Of a stretch of 64,000 bases of DNA, positions 14,001 to 23,529 are shown piece by piece. Made by a program: the position numbers and the translations under genes. The number at the start of each line of letters is the position of its first letter. The stretch's first letter is position 1. Source of the stretch: Casuarius casuarius (lineage: Eukaryota > Chordata > Aves > Casuariiformes > Casuariidae); NCBI GenBank assembly GCA_003342895.1, contig PTFA01000005.1:1760504-1824503 (forward strand), in the 5' to 3' direction. The notes beneath the pieces are model-generated. The model had not been told where the DNA came from and made no database searches. It worked only from the letters and a program-made list of their open reading frames with translations.

Positions 14001-17000
14001 ACTGGCAAACAGTGGCTCTTGAATGTACAAAGAATTTAGTGTCTCCAACTATGTGCTTGAAAGATTACTTTCCTTGCCATGACTATGATTCTTACCTTTA
14101 CTAAACAGTAAGAGGCCATGTTACTTCTAGCTTTGCTTTTCAGACTCCTTACCTACTTTAGGTTTCAGTTTGCAAGGGAAGAGCTGCGGTGACTTCACCC
14201 TCTGTAAAGCACTTGGTCAAACTGAACCTTCTGAGGTGATCAGCCAGACTTAGCATAACACCGTGGAGAAATGCCTCTTACTGTTGGCGATCTTTGGTCC
14301 AAGGAGAGATAAGAAATAGTGATGTACGTCTCTGTCAGTGACTCCCATACTGTAACTCCATTCTTTCAAAGCTATCACACTTTCTGTGTACGCTTTAACA
14401 TAGCACAGAAGTGTTCATAGTATTACAGTTGTCCTGGCTGTTACTCAGGTTGCACCTACCAGCCTCTGTCTATTTAGCTCCTGCTGTGTACCAGTTGGGG
14501 GCAGTAGGTTTGCAGGCGGTAATCTTCTTCGCACATTGAGGAAAAACTTTTGCAATTGATGGTCCATAGACTTTCGTAGGGACTTCTTCAGCCCAGGATT
14601 TAGCTAATCAGCCTAGAGCTGTTACACTGTTCTCTCTGGCAAACTTAGATTGTAGGAACTGGTCCAAAGTGAGGCCTCACCAAGTAAAGATGCCACAGAT
14701 CTCTGCTTTGTCAGGGTCATTGTCTGTTAGTGGCATTTCCACAAGTTTCAAAATTACAGAGCCAAACCATCCTGCATTTAATAGAAACAGAAGGGTATAC
14801 GCCCCTCAGTGACCTCATGATTACAGAACTGAGTATCAGGTCTGCCATTGGCCTTTAATACAAGTGTGAAAATGGAACGGGCAAAACTAACAGATGCCAG
14901 GGACAGACTTGTGAGACTGCCTATGAAGCTGTAGAATTCTGAATCATCTGCATCTATTCTCATATGCAGACAGCATATTACAGGCAACCTGGGATAGCTG
15001 CCCTGAAGCACTGAACTACCAGTTAAAACTAACACAGAGTTGTATGAAGTCAGTGATTAACTGAGTGACATGACTCTGCATATTTCATTAAGTTGATGAA
15101 TGAAATTTCTGAATTAGTTTTCTCTGTTCCTTTCCTAGATGCCACCTGAGTTGGATTTGGTCAAAGCTAAAAGACAGGACTATGAGCCTGAAGTAGAGAA
15201 AGCAAGATACGATAGCTGTTTGGAAAGGCAAAGCACAGGATGGAGACAACGTAGTGAGACAGTATCTACTTGTAAACCTGGTCAGATGGAGGCTTCCACA
15301 GATGCTGAAGATCAAAAACAGCCAAATAGTTCCAGGTAAGACTACTACTATGAATTTATTTTAAAAGGTATGTTAGAAGTTATTTCCCCTCTTAAAACAC
15401 ATGGAGAACCCAATTTGGAAGATGCTACAAAATGCTGATTTATTAGATTTTCCTTGCCGTAATTTCTTTATGCATTTCTTCTCCATAAATGGTAACTGCT
15501 GAAATCCTATTCAACTTTGTGCTTATTTGGGTGAGGTGCAGAAATATAGACTCCTCAGCTATTGAGCGTGATGCTACTTACCAGCGGAAATTGCGACAAA
15601 AGCAGCTACAGCAACAGTTCCGGGAACAGATGGAGAAAAAGCAGCAGGTCCCAGTAGTTACTCCAGGCAGCGAACAGGGTAAGGCTTGGCATTAAAAGTT
15701 GACAGTTGTAATGATAGATACTGGCAGGAATGTATTATCCTCAGTACATGAGTCTGACCAGTTTCTTTTGCTTCCCTGTTATCACACACCTTTGAGAACA
15801 AAGGAAGGAGGATTGTCAGACTTGTTTCCCATATTTTTAAAGTGGAAGAAATGTGGGCTCAAGAATAGCATCATTAAACTGTAACTTTCCAGCCACCCTA
15901 GAGCATCATGTAGCACAGCCATGCTGCACCCCAGCTGAGGCTGCAGCACTTCGCCAAGGCAATTGCAGGCAAATAGGCATCATATTAGCTACTAATAGGT
16001 TGTTCTTTACTCATGGGAAGTCCAGACAGCTGTGTCATAAGCAGGAACTGGGGGAGGGTGGAGGGAGGTATAAACAGGCCAAAACCAGTTTAAAGTAGTG
16101 CAATTGCCCTTACCAGTCGTCATCTTGCCATTCCACATACTGCTGCCAATGGATAAAAATCAGCTTTGGGAGATGAGGGTACCTGGTGGCAGCAGCTGCT
16201 TATTGTTTCAGATCCACAGTCTCTTTAGGAGGAGGGAAAGGGCTCTTCTGTTTTTCTATCATTAAAATCTTCTTGTGTTATCTTTGTCCAGCAACAGCCG
16301 ATCCTCCTGTAAAGCACAGCACTCCAACAACAGCACAACAGGAATTAGCAATAGAAGAAGAATTCTTTGCAGGTCAGCCAAAAACTGATGAAAGATAACA
16401 AAATGTTAAATCAATTAGCATTTAAATCAGCTCTTTAGAGCCTGAAGGCAACATTTGTGAAGAGATTGGAATAATANAGGCATAAGTATCATTAGCTTAT
16501 AATATTAATGTTAAATAATAGCTAATAGCTAATAATTAGCTAATAATATTAAAATGTGTAGGAGATGAGCAGCTTTCCATCACTAGGAGGGGTTTCATGC
16601 TACCGTCTTCAGTAGAGAGTTGTTATACCTTTTTAGTATACCTTTTTTCCTGAAGTAACATTTCAGGGGAGCGGAATCTTCTTAACACAACTATGAGTAT
16701 TTAGGTCACACTTGCATCGTGAAACCCTGACATTGCTTAACTCCAGAGCACAAAGGGGAGTGTCAGCTTATCTGCCTCAATTCTCATGATACCTGGCAAT
16801 ATTTTTTTTTCTTGCATAATTTTCCTGCTGTGCACTGACAGAGATGTTTATAGTTTAACTTTTAGATTGGCCAGCATTATAGGAAGAGTGTTTATAGAAA
16901 AAGGCATTTGAAACATTTTAATGACCCCAAAGTATATTAAATTCTTGATGGTAGCTTATATTAAACTTTTCTGTGTTTCATCATCTCTTGTTTAATTTGA

Positions 17001-17606
17001 TCATCTTTTGATTCATTCTAGATGACCCTGAACTTTGGGATATTTCCTTGGATACCACTGATCTTAACATAGTGGGCCACAAAATGGCAGGCCCATCAAC
17101 TGGACACCAGACATCTGAAACACCCCTCGGACATCATCAAATGACTACTCGTAACAGGATGCCTCAGAGAACAAATTATCACAAGTCTTCTGCAAGGCTT
17201 GCCCAATTGCAGCCATCTACTAATCTCATGAGCAACAGCCACAGTGCCAACTGGCCTGTATCAGGTATGTGCTATGAAAAACATGGGAGCCAATAACATG
17301 ATTTCTATCTTAACAATAGCACTTGGCTTTGACAGGATCACTGTTAGATTAGAAAACTGGAGTGGGAGAAACAGCCTTCTTTTTCTGACCTTGTCTGCAG
17401 AGTACTGTGACAGTGGAGTAGAACTATCTTCTTCTCCATCTAATGATCCTCTCAAAGAAGAACTAGAGAAAAATCAAGTTGAAGAGCACTTTTTGAAGCA
17501 GAGAAAAGCTTTAAGAATTTTCTATTTCTCACTGTCTCCCTGTTTAGCAGAGTGCAGTCCACATAGAAATCAAAGCTTGAAGAAAAGAAGGCTAGAAGCT
17601 ACATAA
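7600..17606 (+). CDS. RAD52: RAD52 homolog, DNA repair and annealing protein (complete, 11 coding exons)
   Basis: RAD52 forms a nuclear ring that binds single-stranded DNA, anneals complementary strands and helps RAD51 in homologous recombination. Eleven exons join in frame into 419 residues, close to human (418). Residues about 30-182 form the conserved annealing domain, with stretches such as [14 protein letters not shown] and [19 protein letters not shown]. The DNA-contact residues human R55, K133, K152 and R153 match R56, K134, K153 and R154; human R156 is K157 here. The first 29 residues are serine-rich and lineage-specific. Residues about 248-293 carry the glutamine-rich [12 protein letters not shown] block in the RPA-binding region; the C-terminal half is divergent, and the basic KKRR near the end matches the nuclear-localisation tail. 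ATG at 7600 is chosen because it opens the first coding exon and matches the family start. Converges with WNK1 downstream. Confidence 0.96.
8014..8055. repeat. (TA)n microsatellite
   Basis: Alternating TA with two C/G interruptions (ACATATATGC), in the RAD52 intron between coding exons 1 and 2. Likely polymorphic. Confidence 0.9.
9176..9277 (+). CDS. RAD52: RAD52 coding exon 2
   Basis: 102 bases, phase 0 at both ends, between an acceptor TTCCACAAG and a donor GTAAGA. Encodes residues 30-63, [11 protein letters not shown] to [10 protein letters not shown], the start of the annealing domain. It includes R56, equivalent to human R55 in the inner DNA-binding groove. Confidence 0.95.
9851..9944 (+). 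CDS. RAD52: RAD52 coding exon 3
   Basis: 94 bases between TTTTCAG and GTAAGT, ending in phase 1. Encodes [18 protein letters not shown] and [12 protein letters not shown], among the most conserved stretches of the family and part of the ring fold. Confidence 0.95.
11650..11717 (+). CDS. RAD52: RAD52 coding exon 4
   Basis: 68 bases between TTCCCCAG and GTAAGT. Completes the split aspartate codon and encodes [20 protein letters not shown] then QLK, ending in phase 0. Nearly identical to the human exon. Confidence 0.95.
11930..12048 (+). CDS. RAD52: RAD52 coding exon 5
   Basis: 119 bases between CTCTTTCAG and GTAAGT, ending in phase 2. Encodes [20 protein letters not shown] through [11 protein letters not shown]. 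Holds K134, K153 and R154, equivalents of DNA-binding residues in human RAD52. Confidence 0.96.
12136..12211 (+). CDS. RAD52: RAD52 coding exon 6
   Basis: 76 bases between CTCACAG and GTACAG. Encodes [19 protein letters not shown] and NKLPRQ, the end of the annealing domain; ends in phase 0. The split codon at its start gives K157 where human has R156. Confidence 0.95.
12212..15138 (+). other. RAD52 intron (longest internal), nothing recognised
   Basis: About 2.9 kb between coding exons 6 and 7. It contains scattered short open frames on both strands (for example 13134-13373 and 14778-15035 on the - strand) without splice signals or recognisable similarity. I see no RNA gene or clear repeat element. 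Confidence 0.5.
15139..15335 (+). CDS. RAD52: RAD52 coding exon 7
   Basis: 197 bases between TTTCCTAG and GTAAGA, ending in phase 2. Begins [20 protein letters not shown], which aligns with the human LPLEVDLTKAKRQDLEPS stretch; the rest is divergent and hydrophilic, as in the linker towards the RPA-binding region. Confidence 0.93.
15542..15678 (+). CDS. RAD52: RAD52 coding exon 8
   Basis: 137 bases, acceptor GAGGTGCAG and donor GTAAGG, ending in phase 1. Encodes the conserved [20 protein letters not shown] followed by EKKQQ, a basic, glutamine-rich helix that in human falls in the RPA-interacting region. Confidence 0.94.
16292..16372 (+). CDS. RAD52: RAD52 coding exon 9
   Basis: 81 bases, phase 1 at both ends, between TTTGTCCAG and GTCAGC. 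Encodes [14 protein letters not shown] to EEEFFAG, matching the human VTHSTPVTV...EKDFLAG stretch in the RAD51-interacting region. Being symmetrical it could be skipped in frame. Confidence 0.9.
16497..16552. repeat. AGCTAATA repeats with hairpin potential
   Basis: Several copies of AGCTAATA and its inverse; AATATTA at the left and TAATATT at the right give an imperfect dyad in the RAD52 intron after coding exon 9. No known element recognised. Confidence 0.6.
17022..17264 (+). CDS. RAD52: RAD52 coding exon 10
   Basis: 243 bases, phase 1 at both ends, acceptor TTCATTCTAG and donor GTATGT. Encodes [16 protein letters not shown] then a polar, poorly conserved region ending SANWPVS; the NW matches human GNW just before the last exon. 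Confidence 0.9.
17401..17550 (+). CDS. RAD52: Possible in-frame 5' extension of the last RAD52 exon
   Basis: A second acceptor, TTGTCTGCAG ending at 17400, lies exactly 150 bases upstream of the canonical acceptor and keeps the phase. The 150 bases are open in the RAD52 frame and would insert 50 residues, rich in S, E and K, ending in a hydrophobic stretch that is coded by the downstream pyrimidine tract. That last part reads like intron, so the extension may be a minor isoform or unused. Confidence 0.4.
17551..17606 (+). CDS. RAD52: RAD52 last coding exon (stop codon)
   Basis: Acceptor CCTGTTTAGCAG ends at 17550 after a strong pyrimidine tract. It encodes [18 protein letters not shown] and TAA at 17604-17606. 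This aligns with the human C-terminal ESHRKSQDMKKRKYDPS, so it is probably the canonical end, with the KKRR nuclear-localisation cluster. Confidence 0.85.
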
Positions 17607-18405
17607 GACATCTGGTGGTATCATTACCTAGACACTGAATTACATCAGAGGACTGCAGTTGGCTGTTCAAATTATGTGGGGAAATAACGCATTAATGGAT
17701 TTTCCTGTATATTATGATGATGCAACACAGAAGAGAGCTTAATACAACCTACCGTGAAGACCTTAATGTACTTTAGGGTCATTAAAATGTTTCAAATCCC
17801 TTTTTCTATAAACAAGTAATTATTAGTGCTTCTACAGTGCTACATTTGTGGCTGTATTACAAATTGAATTGAAGTTACAATTAACTGGCCTGAAATGATA
17901 GCAGAATTAATCCTTGGTATGAGATGCAAGTCATTGCTTCTTTCTTCCTCAGTGTTGCATTTCAGCATGGAGGAAACCATTTTTCAGTAAAGTGGGGAGA
18001 AAGTGGATTAAGGTCACATGATGGAAAGTGTACAAGCTGTGGCCTCCCATTCAGCAAGGCCGAGTGTTTAAAATCATTGGTGTCAGCATCCACCTCCAAG
18101 CGCAGCCTAGCTGCCCCCCGTGGCTGCACTGGTGAGGTTGGAACCGCTCACACTGACAAAATTATCTTCCCCAGGGTGTTCCTCAGCCACAGGAGCTTCC
18201 TGCGCAGCAGCACATTCAGCTGCGCCGCTGCAGCAGGACAGCACAGGAGCAGGAGCACTCCGGGACTGCTGCTGAGGAGTTGCACATGGAATCTCAGCCT
18301 CAGACAGTGTTTGCTNGGATGGGAATTGAAGTTTTATTCCTTGAAGTTTTTAGATAAGCTTTCAGTCCTTTTTAATATTAAAATAAACATGAAACTTGGA
18401 AAACA
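17607..18405 (+). other. RAD52: RAD52 3' UTR, approximate
   Basis: Non-coding sequence after the stop codon. ATTAAA occurs at 17781-17786 and a canonical AATAAA at 18382-18387, followed by mixed T-rich sequence, so either may end the transcript. The right edge is a guess about 20 bases past the AATAAA. A GC-rich open block at about 18030-18320 falls inside and is treated in the findings. Confidence 0.45.
18382..18387 (+). terminator. Candidate RAD52 poly(A) signal
   Basis: Canonical AATAAA on the + strand about 780 bases after the RAD52 stop. An ATTAAA at 17781-17786 is the nearer alternative. Confidence 0.45.
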
Positions 18406-20590
18406 AATCCCATTTGAAGCTGTTCATGACTCCATGCTGTTCAAAGCATTACAACTCATTTCCTGTTTAACAGGCCCAAAGAAATTAACACACACTGAGT
18501 AGGTACAATGAGGAAGCTAAAGGCTATCACTGCCTTTCATTTAATATGGGCAGCAAGTAAGAAAAAGGTTCAAGGGAGTTTTTAAACATTAAGGCAAAGC
18601 AACTGATGTTTCTTTTATTAGAAGGTGGAAAGAAAGGTCAAAAGAAGAACTTAAGTATTATTTGAGAAATACTGCTATAAAGCCAGTATAGTATCCAGAA
18701 TCCTGCTGAACAACTCTGGTCTTTTTCTCTCTTCTATAGCAAAGAGATGCAGCAGCTGCAGCTCCTGCTTGGCTGGGCAGGAACCTGGCACCACTGTAGG
18801 AGGGTTCAGGCTGGCTCCTGCTCTGGCAGCTCTCACCCTGGTGGCACTTAGAGGTCCCCAGTTCTCAAAGAGGGGGCTCGTATTGCAGAACGACCTGCAG
18901 TATCAGAGACAAGGATGTAAGACAGAGTGCAGCATCCAGTTAGAGCTTAGCCAGAAGAATTATTTACACAAACTCTGATTATTCCAACCCTGAAATCAAT
19001 GTCAGACTTGAAACAGGACTTTGTTCCTGTGCTTTGTCATCTCTGGTCTATCTGGTCAAGTTTCTTCAAACAATCTAGATGTAAATATATTTGAAATATT
19101 AAGAATTTACTCCTGTTCCTCACCTGCTTTTCCCAAAGGCCTTACATTTTCCCTTAACCAGTCCTTTTTCAAAGACTCTCTACTATCCATCTACCTCCCA
19201 AACAAGACAAAGAACAAGGATTATTTTTATTATGTAAAGACAAGTTGTAATTATCTGTAATAGATCACATGGTCAGAAGCCACCTAGAAAATAGTTTCAC
19301 ATTTCACCAAACTAGTTTCCAACTCAGTGGTGATTTCAGACCAGCTCTGGGAAGAAACACATACCACATCTTCAAGTCATATACTGACAGATGAAATAAG
19401 ATACCTGTTAGGAAGGGAATGTGCAGACGGCACAGAACAACAAAGCATTGCCAGACTTTTGCAAGAAAAATGTAAGAGCCCCATACATTCAGAACAACAG
19501 CTCTTGACTCTACAGAAACAGTGCAAATGTGGACGGGCCTCTTTTAAAAGAATTCACTGAAATACACCTCTCAGGATATGTCTTTTTTTTTAAAAAAACA
19601 GCAAAGCTACACTTGGGGCTTTTTTTTTTTTTTTTCTTTTCCCCCCTTTAAGGACTTGAGCAGCATGAGTCATAACAGAAGCTGTTCTTAAAATGGAAAG
19701 AAATGCAGCAGTAATTAGTGTTTAGAAATACCAGATAATTCTTGCAACTCTACAGCCGTTTGAGAATGACCCTATAAAGTAGTTCAACTCTTCCTATTTA
19801 TCTACCAGTATAGTCTGGGGTTGGAATTCATATTAGATCTATACTGAAGAGTTTTTTCTGCCCAGCAGCACAGATGTACACCCCTTTTCTTTTCCTCTCC
19901 AGAGAGGAGAGTAATGGACACAGCAGCAAAGGAGAAATAGGATTATGGGGAGTGGGGGGGCCTTTCCCAGGCCCCTTTCAGCACACCCTACTCTAACTTC
20001 ATTGCTAAAAGGAAGCACAGAACTTCTGCATGTTAATGCATATCTGTATTTCAAACTGGGAGACCTGCCAAGTTTTTGACGATCGTATTTAAGTATATTT
20101 CACTGCTATTTGGTGACTTCACAACAGTCAGCCATACCAGCACCCATACCCCTATGTCTTAACTTATCCTTCACCTTCCTCCCTTAAACATTTATGTTCA
20201 TCCTTTCATAAAGAAGATTCATTCTATGAACTGTTCTTTATAGTTTCTTACTTTAGAGTATTCTATTAAAAGGTCAAAGACTCATTACTGATAACTGCTT
20301 TTGAGAAGTTAAGGATCTCATTAAAATGGGTTTCTTGTACTTTCCTGTGATAAACTGGGTAACAGACAGTTAAAATTACTCCATGAATAGGAAAGAGAGG
20401 TTGGAACCTGCTGCTCAACAAGAAAACCCACAGCTCAACAAAAGCAGGTTTGGTTTATTTGAATGATTTCATTAAATATTCTACAAAGGTAACAAATTGC
20501 AGCACAAAGCGCAGTCATACAAGAAGCGCAATGCCTGGTTTTAGTGCAAAACATACAACTAACTACGGCCAGGGAAGCCCAAAGTTTGAA
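18406..20590. other. Interval between convergent RAD52 and WNK1 3' ends
   Basis: About 2.2 kb with no gene I can support. A moderately GC-rich patch at 18740-18960 carries a short + strand open frame, and runs of T or A occur at 19582-19602 and 19619-19635. No tRNA, structured RNA or transposon was recognised. Confidence 0.5.
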
Positions 20591-20595
20591 TTCAT

Positions 20596-20616
20596 TTTAT
20601 TTTTTTTATTTTTATT
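20596..20616 (-). terminator. Cluster of WNK1 poly(A) signals
   Basis: On the + strand TTTATT occurs at 20596-20601, 20605-20610 and 20611-20616, giving three AATAAA hexamers on the - strand in an A/T-rich tract. A proximal alternative AATAAA is at 22404-22409. Confidence 0.45.
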
Positions 20617-21273
20617 TTTTTTTACAGTGTACATTGTTAAATAATGTAAAGAAAANGCTTGTAATTCAGAAACAGATTTTATGTGGAAAAAGATACTCAA
20701 AGTGTAATATTAAACAAAATAATTTAACAGTTCAGTAGCATTAGTTTATTCCTCTAGACTTCAGTTATTCATCCACAGGAGGGAAGAAAAAAAAAAATCA
20801 ATGGTAAATAAAACCAGTTCTTGCATAACATTAAGTGAAAAACGACTTCAAACTTACTAGATCAAAATTAAATAACCATGTGCTGCATTGAGCTGATTAG
20901 TTCCTCTGTCATGAAATATTCCCCTTGTTTCATTACTGCCTCAGGTTTGTAACTGCTCCTTTACATAGAGCATGCTTCCGCCCTACACTTGGTGTATTCA
21001 GGAAACTCTTCTCTGCATCCATTCAGACCAAAAAGCAGAAGGTTTCTGTTCAACTTTAGTAGCAGGGATCCCCCTGCCATTTTCTTCCTGCCTTTCCATT
21101 GCACTCACAACTATGAGCCTCCCCTCTCATTCTGTAGTTCTCGTCCTCATGTTAGTTACAAAGAGTAAACCCCCAAAGCCGAGGAACTGTTGGAATCCAG
21201 CCACCTTGCCACTAGCTTTCAACCCTCAGACTTTCATCTCTAGCTTGTGCACGCCCTTGCTGCCAAAACTGTT

Positions 21274-21291
21274 AAAAAAAAAAAAAAAAAA
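21274..21291. repeat. Poly-A run (poly-T on WNK1 strand)
   Basis: Eighteen consecutive A on the + strand, inside the probable WNK1 3' UTR. There is no flanking target-site duplication that I can see to suggest a retrocopy. Confidence 0.85.
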
Positions 21292-23214
21292 GTGACACAA
21301 AACAAACAGACCTTGCGCTTTTGTTTTTAAAGATAAGAGTGAGAACATCTAGAGACAGAAAAACTCCTTATTAAGGCTCCACAAGGGAATAGCACTCCCA
21401 GAAGAAAATTCAGGCAAGTAACATCTCCTTGATGCACCAGCTTCCAGGATGCGACTGAGCTACTCCCAAGTACCAGGAAGCAGTACTTTGACCCTTCACA
21501 GCTTTTTGCAGCACTATATAAATACTGGTTGGTATTATTTTTACTTTGAAGAGGAAACCAGTATTTTTAAATATGAAAAGGGAAAATGAATAAAGCAGAA
21601 GGTACAGTACAGTTACTAAGAGGTGACAGTTGGTTACAGTCCTGGTACCAGTTTGAAATTCTTTAAGTGAACAAAATCATAAATCCTCCAAACAAGACAG
21701 AGGAAACTTCTTGATGCCGGCTGTTTCAAGTGCATCCATTGCCGGCAATGGACGTTGCACCAGGACAGTCTATTCCTGGCTTTAACGAATTAAGGAAAAA
21801 AAAATAAAATAAAAGCGATCCCAGCAGACAAGCCCACACCAACGAGCAATGACACCTCTCCCTCATACCACATCCTGACCAAACATTTTCACCACTTCAC
21901 AGGTGGAGTCAAAGCCACATCTTAAGTTGGACCTTTCCCAAGACACACGTTCTCCCCATTTTCTCTGTTTCTGCTCCAGACCTCTTAACTCTTTAGACAA
22001 GACCAGTTAGTTTCACCTCAACTTCGCCCACCACCCTCCATCCCGCCCCCACATGGTCCTCCTCACACCAGCGACTTGAGATCTGCGCACTTGGACAAGT
22101 TTCCCCACCACTCAGAACTTTGTTCCAACCTACAGCCTCAATGACTTCCCCCTCCAAACACCTACTCTAGACAGTTGCAGTAACACTAAATAAACACTCC
22201 AATTGTTAACTCTTTAATGTCCCAATCACTAAGTACACATCCATCCTGCTCTGAACTTGCCCTCTGTCCATCTGGGGGTCTGCTGGGAAGATGATGCTAA
22301 CTGCAGAAGCAATAGAAGTCCAAGGCACTAAAATATCCAGCAAGCATACTGGGAGAACAGACAAGTATTCAAGTACATTAATTTATACAATTTTACATTC
22401 ACATTTATTTATCTAATACAATGAAAATACAAAGGAAAAAGTTAAAGTGTCTCCAATAAGTATAAGGATATAGCTAGCTTTTTTTCCATTTTTTCTTTTT
22501 AACTTTTTTAACCCTCTATATTCCACTCATTTTTAAACTACTGTTGTCCAACAACATTTATATATCACAGTGTTTCCACATCAAAACTGATGGTAAGTAC
22601 ATGTCCGCAGGGAACTTTTAAAATTTTTAAACAATTTAAATTGCTCTAATGCTGCAGTCAAAGCTGTTAATATCTTACTTAAAGCAGTAATGACCTATCA
22701 AGCACGGGCTGCACTGCAAGTCCATTCGTGTGCCCCATCATTCTGGAGCCAAATACGATTGTTTGGGGAGAGGGAGAGGAGGGGGATTTGGACAGCTTTT
22801 CTCCTGGTCTTGGTTCTTCAGGGAGAGAAGAGAAGTGTGCTAAAGCCTCATGCTAGGATTCATCTCTCCCATCTCAACACATGTGGATTCAGCCTTAAAC
22901 CACAGAGGAATTTTACAGCAAGACTGCATTAACTGACCCCATGACTTATCTTCACAGCTCTCCTTCCATACGAGAGCCGGACCACTCAGTCAAAAGCACT
23001 GTCCCATCATAAGGATTCTGATCATCCTCCTCCCCCTTGAAAGTGTGTGGGGAAACTCCCTTTACAGAGAGCTGACAGCAATGGTTGGAAAAGAGAAATT
23101 CATTCCCAGTCTGGCAAGCTACCAGTTCATTGCAGCACTAGTAGTTGATACAAGGCCCCATCTCCCTCCCCATGTCCTGTCCCAAGGTCTAGCCAGCGTG
23201 GTCTCCGAGCATGG

Positions 23215-23529
23215 CTAAGTGGTCCGCAGGTTGGAGCCTGGGGGGTTGCTGATAGATTTCTGCAAATTGCTGATGTTGAAGCTCTGCAAAGATGCGGCAG
23301 CTACGGGCTGGAACTGGCCAAGTGGCTGCTGTGCTGGACCACCTGTCCCACTCCATGGAGCTGCAAAAGATGCTGCTGGATAACCGTACTGCTGCGGAGG
23401 GCACATAGCCTTTGTGAAGGGACCTAAAGAGGTAGCTGATGCTGCAGAGATGGGCGTAGCACCCAGGGAAGATGTCATAGAGATACAGAGTTGACCTGGT
23501 GCCGAGAATTTTCTTGCCATTCCAGGGCC
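23215..23529 (-). CDS. WNK1: WNK1 last coding exon W22 (stop codon)
   Basis: Acceptor ATTTTCTTTCAG; 104 residues plus the stop codon at 23215-23217. Encodes [55 protein letters not shown]. The end is identical to human WNK1. Continues into the 3' UTR on the left. Confidence 0.97.
   Translation of the reverse strand, partial: GPGMARKFSAPGQLCISMTSSLGATPISAASATSLGPFTKAMCPPQQYGYPAASFAAPWSGTGGPAQQPLGQFQPVAAASLQSFNISNLQKSISNPPGSNLRTT

Larger units (their letters stand above)
20590..23214 (-). other. WNK1: Probable WNK1 3' UTR
   Basis: The stop codon is at 23215-23217 on the - strand. Going leftwards no coding sequence follows. Three overlapping AATAAA signals (read on the - strand) lie at 20596-20616, and another at 22404-22409. 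Use of the distal cluster would give a 3' UTR of about 2.6 kb, in keeping with the long WNK1 3' UTR of mammals. An 18-base A run (+ strand) is at 21274-21291. The exact ends are inferred. Confidence 0.5.

Noticed and set aside
21274..21291. Poly-A run as the tail of a retrocopy on the + strand
   Set aside because: No coding remnant lies upstream and no target-site duplication is visible; it fits a simple T run in the WNK1 3' UTR.
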